DNA of 64,000 nucleotides from Macrothele yani. Lineage: Eukaryota; Arthropoda; Arachnida; Araneae; Macrothelidae. A program made the position numbers and the translations under genes. Under the pieces are notes generated by a model. The model had not been told where the DNA came from, ran no database searches, and saw nothing but the letters and a program-made list of their open reading frames with translations. The DNA lies in the NCBI GenBank assembly GCA_039090855.1, contig CM077027.1:105747187-105811186 (forward strand). Direction: 5' to 3'. Shown piece by piece: positions 21,003 to 33,405 of this stretch (position 1 is the first letter of the stretch; every line of letters starts with the position of its first letter).

Positions 21003-21349
21003 CGAACAATAAACACGCGCTCAGCAATCGTGAACACGATGGTACTCGCCGCTAACAGACGGACGAAGAAAATGGCGCAAAGTCGTTCACACCAGACGCC
21101 GTGTATTGTGGATCCATCTGGGCATACGAGCCAAACGCGCAGACGTGGATTCGAATGTCAGAACGTACGGCACTTCGTCTTCAAATTTCAGCTTGAAATG
21201 TTTTCCCTTTTCAAAATTGTAGCGTTTTTTGGTGTAAAGTCCCGAGTGAATCTCACTGTAGTGTAAGCAACACCTGATACTAAGTCTGTTAATCATTGTT
21301 GTTTGTTCGATCCGAAAGGCAGCGGAATTAAGTGAATTTGACAAAGCGT

Positions 21350-21694
21350 AAATAGTAATGGCCAAGCGACTAGCTCAATACATTTCCGAGACGGCAAGAC
21401 TTGTGGGATGCTCATGGTAAGCCATGGTTAGCAACTTCAAAAACGGTCCGAGGAGGGGAAAATCCACAAACCGCCAGCAAGCTGCAGGCCGACCATGGTT
21501 CGTTGATACTAGAGGTGCGAGCGCTTTCTAAACGCAGACCTAAAACAATGATTGTGATACGAAAAGCAGTAGAAGAGGAGTGGAATAAAATACCACTACC
21601 AATTTTAAGAAACGCCTTGTTATCTTGGAAACCTAGATGTAGGTTTGTAGTCCAGCGAAAGGACTATCAGACTAAACATTTAAGAAGGAAATAA
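21350..21694 (+). pseudogene. Tc1-like remnant: N-terminus fused to C-terminus
   Basis: From 21357 the frame reads MAKRLAQYISETARLVGCSW, stop, AMVSNFKNGPRRGKS, which is the Tc1 helix-turn-helix and linker. Directly after it, from about 21520 in another frame, comes AVEEEWNKIPLPILRNALLS followed by WKPRCRFVVQRKDYQTKHLR, the Tc1 C-terminus. The whole catalytic core is missing, which makes this an internal deletion derivative. Confidence 0.72.
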
Positions 21695-22490
21695 TTTTTT
21701 TAAACATTAATTATGTTGCTGGAAAATAGTTCTAAAAATGTGTGAACATTGCAAAGCGATCCTCCAGAGTGATTGAATGAGAAATGAACTCAATAAAAGT
21801 ACTGTGCGTTGTTCTTTTTCTTTGGTGTAATGACAAACGACCCCACATCATTTGCTCCAGAAAGGGGATTCTTTCTCAGGGTGATTGATAGAAGCTTACG
21901 GAACAGGTGGTAGTAAGGTCATATCGTTTGTTATTCAAAGCGCCAGTAATAAAAAAAGATCTGCTCAAACCGTTATGTTTCAGTAGATGGGATCACCATA
22001 TGACTAGAATCGTATCAATAAAAAAACATGGCTCTTCTTATAAAGGGAAGAGAACAGTTTATTTCTCCAGCTTTGGATTTATGTCGATGTCTGTTTATCT
22101 GTTTTTCACAGAACCCAATAACACTGAAAGATCACTGCAACAAATCTTTACGGAGTTTGCATATTTATATGTTATACCGAAAAACTGCGCTATGATACAA
22201 GAAGAATGAAGAAACGAAATATGCTTTACTCCTGCTCTTAAAAAGACAGAAAATTTCCCCATTTTTCGTCTCTTTTTTTCTTTAACTAAAACTCACCACA
22301 TATTCACTTCAAAATACGTAACACGGTAAAGTAATCGTTCACAGGAACTTCCCCATATCGGGTATGAACTAATTTTACGTGACGTCTTCCGAAAAGCTGA
22401 GACAAGGAACGACCTTAGTCAGATAATAAAAATCATTTCCAACACGGAGCGGGTTTGAAACATACGAGTATGTATGTTTCCACAGTTGAT
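21695..22490. other. No gene recognised
   Basis: A 100-codon frame at 21907-22209 on the plus strand (MVVRSYRLLFKAPVIKKDLL) is open but resembles no protein I know. It has no conserved motif visible to me. Confidence 0.4.
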
Positions 22491-22495
22491 ATATA

Positions 22496-23714
22496 CACGG
22501 TCATATCAATTTAACATGACCACCTCTGGAATCACAGTGTACCCGCCAACGAACGTCATATAATGCACGTGACAAGGTCGACCACACAGCGATATAAGCG
22601 GCCGGCCATGACAGGTGAACCATAGTGCTTAACGTGTGCCCAATGAGCAGAGGCAGTGATTTGACGGACGTTCAGAAAGGAATGATCATCGGCTACCGCA
22701 TCAAAGGCGGATGCATCTCAGAAACAAGCAGACTTCTTGGGCTGTTCGTGAGGTGCTGTAGTAAGGGTGTACCAAGAGTATAGCTCTTTCACGCCTAGTA
22801 CCTCCCGACGTCATAGCTGTAGAGCCCCAAAGACCATCGACCCCAGAGGAGAGCAACGCCTCCGTCGACTGGTAAAGGGCAATCAAAGCGCAACAGTGCA
22901 GCAATTCATCACGCAAATGAACGCTGGGACGCCCAGGTAGGTGCCCCTGATAACAGTAGAATTAACCTTGTTACGATTGGGCCTCCGAGGTCGACGCTGC
23001 GTCAAGGCGTCCATTTTAACCCAGGCCCATCGGCAACGACGCCTGCAGTTTCCATGGGACTACCGTCATTGGACAATGGAAGAGTGGTAAAAGGTTGCAT
23101 TCTCCAACTAATGGAGGTTTCTACTCCACAAAAGTGACAGGCGGTGGCGGATACGGCATCAGAAGTTCGAGAACCAACTTCCGGACACGCTTTTCGGGGA
23201 AGTACAGGTCGGCGGTGGCTGTGTGCATGCCTGGAGAATATTTTCCGGGTATGACATGCGACCGCTGGTACCACTGGATGGATTCCTGAACACCAATGGC
23301 TACATGTCCATTATTTCTGACAGCATGTATCCCTTCATGTTGAACGTTTACCCTGCTGTTCATGTTGTCTAAAAACAGAACAATGCGCCGTGCCACGTCG
23401 CTAAGGTGGTGCATGATTGGTTCCAGGAACACGGCAGCGATGTCTTCTTTCTCACTTGGTCGGCGAAATAGATCGACCTCAATCCTATAGAGCACTTGTA
23501 GGACTATTTGATCGACAGGTTCAACGTGCCGACCCATAACCACGTCATCTCTGGTACCTCAGTGTCCTGCTGCAGTCCGAATGGGCACGTGTGCCTCGGA
23601 CTACCTTCCAGGGAATAATTGCGTCCATGCTACGCCGTCTCGCCGCTGTCATCAGGCCAAAATTTGTTATTTCCATTCTTAGGTAGGTAGTCATATTATT
23701 CTGATACGACTGTG
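22496..23714 (+). mobile_element. Tc1-like transposon
   Basis: The ends cacggtcatatcaatttaac (left) and cacagtcgtatcagaataat (complement of right) agree at most sites. They are flanked by TA (22494-22495, 23715-23716). It is 1.22 kb long, almost the same as the related copy at 15071-16288. Confidence 0.85.
22643..23690 (+). pseudogene. Tc1-like transposase, heavily mutated
   Basis: It starts MSRGSDLTDVQKGMIIGYRI at 22643, the same N-terminus type as the 15176 copy. Then come GGCISETSRLLGLFV, LRRLVKGNQSATVQQFITQM, LLRLGLRGRRC, QAHRQRRLQFPWDY and VAFSNxWRFLLH. In the last of these the first catalytic Asp is replaced by Asn and a stop. Next is KQNNAPCHVAKVVHDW, where the second Asp reads Asn, and then IDLNPIEHL. 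Two catalytic acids are lost in addition to the stops, so it is certainly inactive. Confidence 0.82.
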
Positions 23715-23716
23715 TA

Positions 23717-24639
23717 CATGAAAGCTCGCCTCACGTAGAACTAAACTTTGACTCCTTTCTTTTCAATTAACCAGCCATAATCCCAGCCATCATACTAGAC
23801 CCACAGTTTCTTCACAATATTCTTTTTCCTCTGTCTTGTCCCTCTCGCTGAAATACCTAAAGATTTACGTAAAATTCTAAAGGACAATGTACTCCGTTAG
23901 ATCTTCAGGAGTGATTGGGGTACGCGTTGACCGCTGTCAGGTGGATCAGTTTTGCGGAGATTATCCTTAACGTTAGTTCTAGTGCAGCGTTCCTGTACAA
24001 ACCAAAACTTGCCGTTGGTCGGAGTTACCGTTTTTCAGAGGTGTCCGTTAATGGACGTTTCGCGGTGATATTCATTATATAGATAATAAACAATACGTAT
24101 TATATTGAGACAGTGAGATCAAAACACACGTCGTCAATTCTACCGATCGTCCAGACATAGATTTATACGAACAAAATAAGAAGGCAAATATCATTATTGG
24201 CATAAATCAAGAAATACCAGGTGGTTATGAAATAAGTATGCCTGTTCTTGTGTCTATAGAAAAGCGAGAAATAAAGATATTCCTACTAAATCTGGTAGGT
24301 TGGTTATTCAGGGCATAGGGAAACGAATAACGAGGGGAAATATTAGTTCAAAAGTGCGCTGAAGCCGCCAGACCAGAAATAAGAAACGAGCGAGAATTTA
24401 CCTGTGATGCTCAGTACAAGCAACAATCCCAGAAATTGCAGCGAAAGTTTCGTGTGAAAATGTTCACATGTAAATTTGGCACGCTGTGTCTCGCAGGATA
24501 AAAGCGGTAATGATAAGCCTACTTGTTGCCATTATGGTTGTTGTCAAGAAGGAATCCGCCCTGCTGCTGAAATTTTATTATCAAAATCACAGTACTGCCA
24601 ACAATGCACTACTACAGTATCCACGAATCAAAGGATTAC
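23717..24639. other. No gene recognised; one ATG-less open frame
   Basis: A 68-codon open frame without a start (24112-24318, plus) contains TDRPDIDLYEQNKKANIIIG. It has more protein-like composition than its surroundings. I cannot name it. It could be a chance frame, a transposon relic or an exon. Confidence 0.3.
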
Positions 24640-25545
24640 GGAGGATGGAAATCCTTTGATTCGTGGCGTTAATCCCTTACACCAGCGTCGTTGAAGAGGA
24701 TGGTATGGAACTTTGGAGACGCTGAGGAACTGGATATAGCGTCGAGAAGAGGATGTCCTCCAGTTTACGAAAAAGTCGAGAATGAATTTGCAGTTGCCAG
24801 TGCCGACAGAAAAAGCCAGAACGCACTCCAATACAGCAGTTCCAGAGAGTTGGCCCAATAGCTGCAGCTTCTGTCGTTAACAGTCCGCAAGGTGCTGCGG
24901 TATATCGTGGGCTGTTGTCCGTCCAGGAAACGTTTGATGCAAGAACTGCTACTAGATGTCAAGAAACAACACCTGGACTTTGCCCCTGATTAATGTCCCG
25001 TTTGGAGGTTGACAGTCTGTGTTCGTGGGCTATCATATGGTCCAATGAGGCATATTTTATTACTACTGTAACTGTAATCTCGCAGAACTGTCGAATATGG
25101 AGAACTGCACGATCTGCTGCGTTCACTGGTTATAATGCCCAATAATATGCACTATAACCAGTGACAGTACATCTCTCGTCTGCGACAACATGCCCTTGCC
25201 AATCTGCAAAAACGGCAATGTTTGGACAGCACTGTGTTTATGCAAGACGGTTTAGCCCTACATGTCCGTCGGCAGGTGAAGAATTTTTCCAATCGAACAT
25301 TCGACAATGGATACGTAATTTCTTGAGGATTTCCTCAGTATTCGCCAGCCCGCTTACCTGACCTAACTCCTTGCGTTTTCTGGCTTTTGATATACCTGAA
25401 AAATAGAGTTTATTGCGATGGCAAAAGCTCTCTCTCTCAGATTATCAGATGTGAAGTGTCCGACATAGACCGCAACATGCCGTGAGCAGCTGTGTCACTT
25501 GCCGTTCTTCGATTTGCAGCATGCCATCTCTTTTGATGGCCTATA
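24640..25545 (+). pseudogene. Mariner-like transposase, degraded
   Basis: The pieces in order are SLTPASLKRMVWNFGDAEEL, SLTVRKVLRYIVGCCPSRKR, KQHLDFAPD, WAIIWSNEAYFITTVTVISQ with NCRIW (first catalytic region, Asp replaced by Asn), VFMQDGLALHVRRQV (second Asp) and RLPDLTPCVFWLLIYLKNRV (third region; the expected D of xDFxLW reads V). The order and motifs match the mariner-like family of the copies at 19733 and 51384. Stops and frameshifts are spread through it. Confidence 0.8.
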
Positions 25546-25829
25546 TATTGAGTAGTATTTGTCCTGAAATGTCTTTGATGTCAAAAACCAGTAATATTAT
25601 TTACGTATCTGTCCTTGTTCCCGTAGTTGCACAATTTTGAACTAATTCCTTTTCCTGGTAAATATTTTTCGCATGTCCTCAATAAACTACCCACTAAATT
25701 TCGTCGAGATGTCCCCATTTCGCGCTTTTCCAAGTACCCGAGAATATGAAGAGTTTTTAGGTAACCACCCGGTATGAGGAGCTGACCCAGAGATTAAGCA
25801 GATGTGGCAGCTGAAAAAACGTTTATACA
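25546..25829. other. No gene recognised
   Basis: This is spacer between the mariner-like relic and the next Tc1 element. Nothing further can be supported. Confidence 0.35.
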
Positions 25830-25977
25830 CACTATATTGACAAAAGTCACCGGGCACTCCTTCAAAAGCTAATGAACGGATCCGCTGAGTTGTTAAGATA
25901 CGTGGTACAGTTACAAACGGTATAAAAACAAGCCTGCAGCTGATCGCGATCATACCGCACTGTGAGGTTGAGTGAAA

Positions 25978-26744
25978 ATGTCGCGGCAGAAGAGAACTGA
26001 TTTTGAGAAAGGAAAGATTGTTGGGTGTTACATTAGTGGGTTGTCCATAATAGAAACCAAGAGGCATTTAAACATACACAAGTCAACTGTTTTGGATGTA
26101 CTTAATAAGTGGAAGACACATGGCGTGCCTGAAGTAGCAAAACGTACCAACAGACAAAAGAAAATCAGGATAGAGGGCGTTGAAGCCGGAGGAGAGTCGT
26201 TACAGCTAATCGACGGGGTACTGCACACGACCTCCGTGTACAGATAAGTAAAAATGCTGGAACTCGGTATATATACGTACCATTCGCAGAGAACTTCATT
26301 CCATGTGCTACGGTGGTCGTGCAGCTGCTCATAAGCCTTTCATATCAACACAACACTCGTCGTTTAGCATGGTGCAAAGAACATTTATCGTGGACCGTAG
26401 ATCAATGGAAAACGGGTCGTATGGACAGATGAATCCAGGTACACGATCCATCAGTCTGATTGGCCACGTGTGAAAGATATTTACCACATTGTACCGTTCC
26501 TACGGTCTAGTTTGGAGCTGGCAGTTTACTCGTGTGGGGCTGTTTTTCGTGGTATAGTCGCTGCCCATTGGTCATCAGCTCCTCATACCGGGTGCCTACC
26601 TAAAAATCTTTTGTGAACAAACCTGTTAACCAGCGCGTCTACCTCGATGTTATGGACAATTATGCCCTACCAACTCTGTGGCAATACTATGGAACCGCTC
26701 CTTGTTAGTACCAGCGAGATAATGCCCCGAGCCATAAAGCAAGG
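25978..26744 (+). pseudogene. Tc1-like transposase, N-terminal part before the LINE
   Basis: It starts MSRQKRTDFEKGKIVGCYIS at 25978, then ETKRHLNIHKSTVLDVLNKW, the Tc1 DNA-binding region. After a frameshift come fragments around the first catalytic Asp and a WG block near 26400-26560. The piece ends in YQRDNAPSHKA, the second catalytic Asp block, where the LINE insertion starts. The sister copy on the minus strand at 61945-60923 gives the expected continuation. Confidence 0.85.
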
Positions 26745-27183
26745 TTTCAAAATCGCTTTATTATTATTCATCATAAGAAAAAATAAGAGGGAGACGTACA
26801 GTGTTGGGCGTCTCACTGGGAAATAATACAAACTGTTAAAACATGATGGTATATACACTGCAATGACAATGGGGATGAATAAAAAATGCTGCAAGCTAAG
26901 CTTATTGCATAAAAATTGCAGAAGTGACAGAGAGAAACACATCGTGTCACATGACATTGGCTGGGCATGATTTACAGGATAACACAGGCGAAACAATAGT
27001 ACACAATTAGAAAAACGAACAGCACAAACACCGCTGTGAAGGTAAAACATTACATACATGAGATAAAAACACAGCGTACACAATTGTGCAAGTTATTTAA
27101 CGAGGGCACCAAAGCAACATAATACAGGCGGGGTGAAGGTAATTAATGTACACGAGTAAGCATGAAAATACACTGAGATGACA

Positions 27184-30100
27184 TTAGCATTCACAATTCA
27201 ACGGTAGCGTGGATTGCACGAGTCGTAAAGTGGAGGAGGGCACCAGGGTGCCACGGAACTCAGCAAAGAAGGTGTAGAATGTCCTAGGGTACTGATAGGT
27301 GTAGCAGTCCAGAATCAACCGCAAACCATGGAGCGGCCGGCGCCCAGGTAGCATAGAAGGTGGCTTCTCGACGACTGGAAGAAGCCGACTGGTACTCCAG
27401 GCGGTGTCGAGAAAGCAATCGATCTTGAAAATGGCACAAAAGTGCTGCGCTGGCCTGGTGTAAAGAGCCGGCGAGGAAACGCTGCGGAGTTGTTGAAGGT
27501 ATACGTAAATAACGTGTTTAACCAGCACGAAAAGATAGGCACATACTGACGGAAGAGGCGTAGGTGGATGAGCCCGCAGAAGAAGATGTCCGTAGGCAGT
27601 GAACGGAAGATCTTGAGAACAAGAGCGACTAGCAATCCGGAAAGCCTGGTGGACGAGAGGCATCAGGATGGGACAGTAAAGGTAGACGTGAGAAACGTCT
27701 GCCTCCTGTGCGCAGAAGAAACAGAGAGGGGGAGAGAAGAGACATGCGAAAGAGAAAATACGGAACATGGAGGCGATTATGCAAAAAGAGCCAGTGGGTA
27801 TTAATTTCAAGAGGGGCGGATAAGGGTGAGCGGGCAGCGGCCCAGACAAGAGGAAGAGAAGCAGGGGGAACCTCCAGAATAGAAAGCGGTGAAGGCGTGG
27901 CAAGGTGCACTAGAAAACGATAAAGAGATTTAGAGGAGAGAGAGGAGAGAGGAAGAACCGAGTTTGTGAGTCGGAGGAAAAACGGCAGCGGAAGAGGGGC
28001 AGAAAAGACAGAGACGAGACCGGTGGGGGAGACAAGATCAGGGAAAAGCGAAAGAAGTGCAGTTAGAAGAGATTCATAGACCAAATGGGCGGATGGGGAC
28101 GAGAGAATAGCAGGGGGAGGCCAGAGAAAGGGCGCCAGGATAGATCCGAGTTAGTGAGGCCTTGTACGCTTACTACACCTGCTCGGAGCCAAGAGGGGAA
28201 TGAAAAACAGGGGAGATGGGGGGGATGAACAAGGGAGTTGAAGAAGAGGGGTTCAGAAAGAAGCTCTAGAATTGAAGAGGGAGGGGAACGAATGAGGGGG
28301 AGAGAGCGATGGTGAGTGAGGGCTTCAGAATATGCAGGTGCGAGTTTGCAGGGGGGAAAAGGACAGTAATCCATGAGAACTTTAGAAAGAAAGGAAAAAT
28401 GTGGGTTACGCAAGGAGGCAAGAACGTCACGTACCTGAACTGCGGAAGCCACTGGAGCCGTGAAAAGGTGAATGAAGTTGATCACTCGGCTTGCTTTGTA
28501 GCACAGCGGGACATCAGGTAGGCCAGCACCACCATAGGAGGGAGGAGCACAGAGCTTGTGGACGTTAATCCAGTGATGACCCGCCCACATTACTCGAGTA
28601 AGGCAGCGTGCAACCTCCTGGAGACAGAAAAGCGGGGTCGTAGATGCAATCCAAGAATGCTTGCAGATGGACAGAAGGTATGTCCTGGTGAGATTTGCAC
28701 GCTGGTAGTAGGACGTACAGAACTGCGCACGACACCAGAATGCAGCTGTGCGGAGGAAGCGAGGATGGAGTTCCGTGCGAGTTGCACTGGATGTAGCTTG
28801 TGGTGCGCCTAAGTGCACACCCAGGAAGCGTTGGGCAGTGGATGACCATGTGGGCCCCCATGGAGAATCCAAGCGATTGGACCACGACCCGCACCACAAT
28901 CCAGTGCTCTTAGACGTATTCAGTTCAGCTGCAGAACATGAAGCATATGCGGAGAACAAACGACGAAGCAGTTGGAACTGTGAGTCGCTACGAATGCAGA
29001 CGGTGATGTCATCTGCATAAGCAGAGTAAATGACTGAGTGATGCCGTGAGCTGGCAACTGGTGGTGAAAGTTGTGCTAGGAGAGATGTTTGCAGAGAGCG
29101 TAAAAAAGGCTCGACGGCAATCGCAAACAGTTGACCAGAAAGCGGGCAGCCCTGACGAACTCCCCGCTTGAAGGGAACATGTGCTGTGAGAAAAGATGCC
29201 GGCTTGACATGGAAAACGGCGTCCCGGTAGAGGGAGAGAAGAACGGAGACAAATTGTGGAGGAAAGCCAAAATGTAGCAGGGTTTGTGTTAAATAGGCGT
29301 GTGAGATATTATCGAAAGCGGAACGGAGGTCTAAGGAAAGGAGAGCAAGAGGTTCAGAATGAGTCTTGGCAAGATGAATGAGATCGCGAAGAAGTTGAAC
29401 ATTGGAGGAAAGAGAACGGCCACCAACAGTATAGGTTTGAGAGTCAGCAAGGATGTGAGGGAGGATAGAGTTTAGTCGACGGGAAAGAAGCTTAGTATAG
29501 AGTTTATAATCTTGATTGAGAAGAGAAATGTTGCGCCAATTTCCCAAGTCAAGAGGGTCACCCTTCTTGGGAAATAGGAATACATGTGCGTCCGTGAAAC
29601 TCCTCCGGCCACCCCGGTGGCGCAGTGGTCTAAGGCGCTGGCCTCTGATCATTCGTCCGTAAGGGGTCAGGGTTCGAATCCCGGTCAGGCATGGATGTTG
29701 TGTTTGTCTTACGGCACTGGCTCTCTCCCTTCCCTGGAACCAGTGACCCTAAATTAGGGACGGGCGCCTGCTTATAGCCCACTGATTTGCTCACGGTTGT
29801 CGTTAAACCTCCAATCAAAAAAAAAACTCCTCAGGAGGGGGTAGCAGTTAAATGCAGCAGAAAAAGCGGAGAGGAGAAAAGGCAACAAAAGAGGCAAGAA
29901 CGCACGGTAAAAAGGAAAAGAGAGGCCGTCCGGACCCGGAGCGGCATGGGGGTTAAGGGAAGAGAAGGTGTCGGACACCTCCGTGGATGTGGGTGAAAGA
30001 GACAGGGTGTGAGCAAGATGAGATGGAACTTGAGGCAGGTTATTGAGAAGATGGGGGAGAGCAGAGGGAGAAGGGGGAAGAGTTTCACTGAACTTGGTGG

Positions 30101-31364
30101 TATAAAACTGACGAACGTGAGAGCAAATCGCTGCCGAATCGGATGTGATTTCGCCAGAGGTGAGGCGAAGATGGCGAAGCGAGGTAGAAGACTTACGTGC
30201 AGATTCCATTGATGTTAGAAAATCATAGGTTCATTCCTCCGGATTGAGATGTTTAATGCGCAGACGTAAAAGTGCTTGCTGCGCAAGAGGTTTCAGCAAA
30301 GCCTGGAGCTCCGCCTGATATGCTGGAAAAAGCGGATCTGATAACCTAATCAGTGTGAGCATCTGCCTGGGGTGATCGAGGCGCATCTGACTGGAAGTCT
30401 TCATGGTGAAGGAAAGTTGCTTGATATGTAAGAGGAGCTGATGCTTGACACGAAGCCAATACGTCAAGGTAAAGGGTGCGGAATGCAACCCTGCGCGACG
30501 AGCAGCGAGGAAAGAACGGACAGAGGCACCAAATTCAGGATCAGTGAGGAGATTGGAGTCAAATGTCCACGGACGTACAGTCCGAGGGAGTGACGCCGGA
30601 ACAAACACTGTGAGTGTGACCGTGCAGTGGTCTGAGGAAGCAGTAGGTTGATGTTGCAACTCGGTAATAGACGCAAGAAGCGGTGTGGAAACGTAAACCC
30701 GATCCAAGCGTGCAGTTGATGGAAGCTGACTCCCAGACGAGCGCCACGTGTGTGAGATCTCTTGTGGATGAAGGCGCCTATAAGCATCGGTGAAGGAGAA
30801 ATCAGCAACAAGGTCATGGAGTAGTGCGACGAGATCCGTCCGACGCTCTCGTGACGAAGGAGAGCGATCCAGAGCCGGGTCAAGGGTGCAATTGAAGTCT
30901 CCACCCAAGAGCACACGATCCGAAGGCGAGACTGTCGAGAGAGCTTGACGGAGTTTGGTGAACAAGATAGATAAATGAATAGAGGTGCACGGAATATACA
31001 CATTAAAGATGTGAAATAGAGCTCCGCCAACTGTGAAGGAGACTTGCTGGAGTAAATCTTGGCATAAGTTCTGCACTGAGAGTGCAGTGAGGGTGGATCG
31101 GAAATGTTGATGTATTCCGATAACAAGTCCACCATGAGATGAGTAGCGGAAAGCATGATGGAACACATATTCGCTAGCACGCCAGCGAGTAAACAGAGTG
31201 GAGGAATGGCAGTTTGTTTCCTGTAGTAGTAACAGATCGGCCCCGAGGGGCGAGAGGTCTTCCATTACAAGAGCATTCGCTAGGGAGCTAGCGAACCCTC
31301 TGCAATTAAGGGTCGTGACCTTGAATGGACTGGTCAGTCGTTGGTTGGAGGAGTCGCGGAGCAA
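27184..31364 (-). pseudogene. Tx1-like LINE ORF2 (endonuclease and reverse transcriptase)
   Basis: It starts at 31364. The AP-type endonuclease lies at about residues 15-245: NCRG near 20, LLLQET near 48, GGDFN near 155, then RLDRVYVS and SSDHCTV. A TGA at 30231-30233 interrupts, after which the same frame continues (APGPDG near 29900). A SINE (29606-29823) splits the reverse transcriptase. Beyond it come FLFPKKGDPLDLGNWRNISL, SLDLRSAFDNI, GVRQGCPLSGQLFAI and SAYADDITV, the active site near 29,015. The C-terminal third is in two further frames, ending with CFFCAQEADVSHVYLYCP, a zinc-binding block. The protein would nick target DNA and prime reverse transcription. Known damage: one stop, the SINE and two frameshifts near 28,070 and 27,900. 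Confidence 0.88.
29606..29823 (+). mobile_element. tRNA-derived SINE in LINE ORF2
   Basis: Head ggccaccccggtggcgcag with the A box, B box ggttcgaatcccgg near 29671, and tail ccaatcaaaaaaaaa. The flanking duplication is aaactcctc (29597-29605 and 29824-29832). It lies opposite to the LINE coding strand. Removing it and one duplicate restores the reading frame, so it hit an otherwise continuous frame. Confidence 0.93.
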
Positions 31365-31506
31365 CTTTCAGTAGTTGTTGTAATCGGTTTACGCAGCCAA
31401 GGGTCCATGAGTGGTGCAGAGGGTCATGTACAAACCCACGAAGGTACTTAGCAATGCATCCGGTTTGCAGGAGCAGCGCGGGAAGAATGTCTTCGCGCTC
31501 TCGGAG

Positions 31507-33405
31507 TTAGTCATACGTCGACTCCAGGTTCGTGGTGCTGGTGCAAAACTGATAGTAATCTCCAAGATTGAGAGGTTCTGAAGGAGCACCACATTTGGAG
31601 AGTATACTTGAGAAGACCTCAAACGAAGGCGGAGACCCATCATCATCAGTGTCCCTTTCAATTTCTGTTGGGCCGCCCCGGTGGCGCAGTGATTTAAGGC
31701 GTTGGCCTCTGATCATTCGTCCGTAAGAGGTCCGGGTTCGAATCCCGGTCAGGCATGGGTGTTGTGTTTGTCTTACGGCCCTGGCTCTCTCCCTTCCCTG
31801 GAACCAGTGGCCCTAAATTAGGGACGGGCGACTGCTTATAGCCCATTGAGTTGCTCACGGCGGTCGTTAAACCTCCAATCAAAAAAAAAATTCTGTTGGC
31901 GCAGGAGAGGGAGAAAAATCTCCTGAAGATTTGGTAGCACGGAACGGTTGCCCATCCGCAGAGGAAGATTTCTTCTTCTTCCTCTTACATCGGGTACCTG
32001 TACGAGTGCCAGAAATTCGTTTTCCAGGAAGCGACGATGCTCGGGAAGCTGACGCAGAGTCAGAGGAGTTATCGGCACCGCCGTCACACTCGGAGACACC
32101 AACAGTGAAGACTGGTGGGAAACCAGCGGCGAAGTTTCCCGATGTTGCCACGGGATGAGGAGTAATAGGTGAGGCGAGCACTGGAAATTGAGGGTGGGAA
32201 GTGAGATCAGCATCAAAAGACGCTCGTGGACGAGAGGCTGTAGATATACCTTTTGTGTAACTCGGCCCTGGGGCAGTTGGCACATTTGAAGACGGTGCAG
32301 GTCGAGAGCGAGATGTAGCAGGAGGCTGCTTAGAGGCGGTAGGCACTGTAGAAGCCGTGGGAGCTGGATACTCGTTGTTGGGGCATCGAGCACGCTGATG
32401 CCCAAGTTCTTTGCAATTAGCACAGTGTTCTGATGTTAGCATGTCAATTCTGTAGGAGAGCTGCCCGCATCGGACGTTTAGGATCCGTTAGAACTTACGG
32501 AGATGCTCCTCTGATGGAAAGATGAGTCGAACACTCCGGCGAAAACTAAGAACATTCTTATTTGCAGGATCCTTGGGCGCAGCTGAATGTGTGATAACAG
32601 GACCAACAATCTTACCACACTTACTAAGTGCAGTACATATAATCGCATCCGAGATTTCGGGGGGCACCGGATGCAAGGAGACCTGAATAGGGCGCCTGGC
32701 AATCGGTTCAGCTTCCAGGTGGTGGTCTCCCAGGTCAAGACCAAAGTTTAGAAGCGTGTCTGCATGCTCTTTGGATGTGAAATAAACAATCACCGTCCGC
32801 GGCCGGCAGGTGAGGTGAGTAATGGCTCCGGCTGGAAGAAAAGCATGGAGCGTATCACAATAGACCTTCAACGGTGTATTCGGAAGAGCATCCAGGCACA
32901 CTCCCAACTCGCGGGTGGAGTGAAGTTTCTGCGCAGCGGGTACGAAGTGCGGAACGTCCAATTGAAGTGAGTCACCATGTATCTGGACATGGGCAAGGGG
33001 AAGGCGAGTCGCTTGCGTTGGTAGGGACGCACCTGAGGTAACGCTAGAATAAGAGCAGGAAGGCAATCCTCCATTGGAAGGCAGAGGTGCAGCGTTGGAT
33101 GAAGGAGCTGACACAACGCTGGGCAAGGCTACCGAGGGCAGAGAAGCAACGCCCTCAGAGATATTCATTACGTCATCGGCAGCATCAGGAACGAACGACA
33201 TAGCCTCACCACCAGGAGGGGTGGTGGAGTCAGAAAGTCGAAGCGTAGAAGAAGAAGAGCAAGAGGCATCAGGAGGAGGACGATATTCCCTATCATCAAG
33301 GACGGACGCTGATTGGTTTGCTCCGTCAGAGATAAGGATAGACGTAGTAGGAGAAGCTGTGACGAGAGCGGGAATGCTGCTCTTATCAGCAGTCGCCATC
33401 GCCAA
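31507..33405 (-). pseudogene. Tx1-like LINE ORF1 (RNA-binding protein), one stop plus SINE insertion
   Basis: The frame starts at 33405 (MAMATADKSSIPALVTASPT). A low-complexity Ser/Pro-rich N-terminus is followed by an RRM-like segment (about residues 205-305, with TCRPRTVIVYFTSKEHAD and NVLSFRRSVRLIFPSEEH). A TAA at 32488-32490 interrupts. The same frame then continues with one CCHC zinc knuckle (CANCKELGHQRARC near 32415) and a Ser-rich tail. A SINE at 31672-31890 cuts it, and its 9-bp target duplication (three codons) leaves the frame unchanged on the far side, where the protein runs on through EIERDTDDDG to a stop at 31507. ORF1 proteins of this type coat the LINE RNA. Confidence 0.82.
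31672..31890 (+). mobile_element. tRNA-derived SINE in LINE ORF1
   Basis: Head gccgccccggtggcgcag, B box ggttcgaatcccgg, tail ccaatcaaaaaaaaaa. The flanking duplication is ttctgttgg (31663-31671 and 31891-31899). It has the same orientation as the copy at 29606. Confidence 0.93.

Larger units (their letters stand above)
19733..21261 (-). mobile_element. Mariner-like element, minus strand, with ~95-bp TIRs
   Basis: The left end (actcgggacttttcccaag near 19742 through gctgaaatttgaagacgaag near 19799) is mirrored at 21170-21255. It starts where the preceding element ends, so the two lie edge to edge. It contains a transposase relic and an internal tandem duplication. Confidence 0.78.

Noticed and set aside
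28558..30212. Several plus-strand frames of 65-90 codons
   Set aside because: They are the antisense of the Tx1-like LINE ORF2, which has clear reverse transcriptase motifs.
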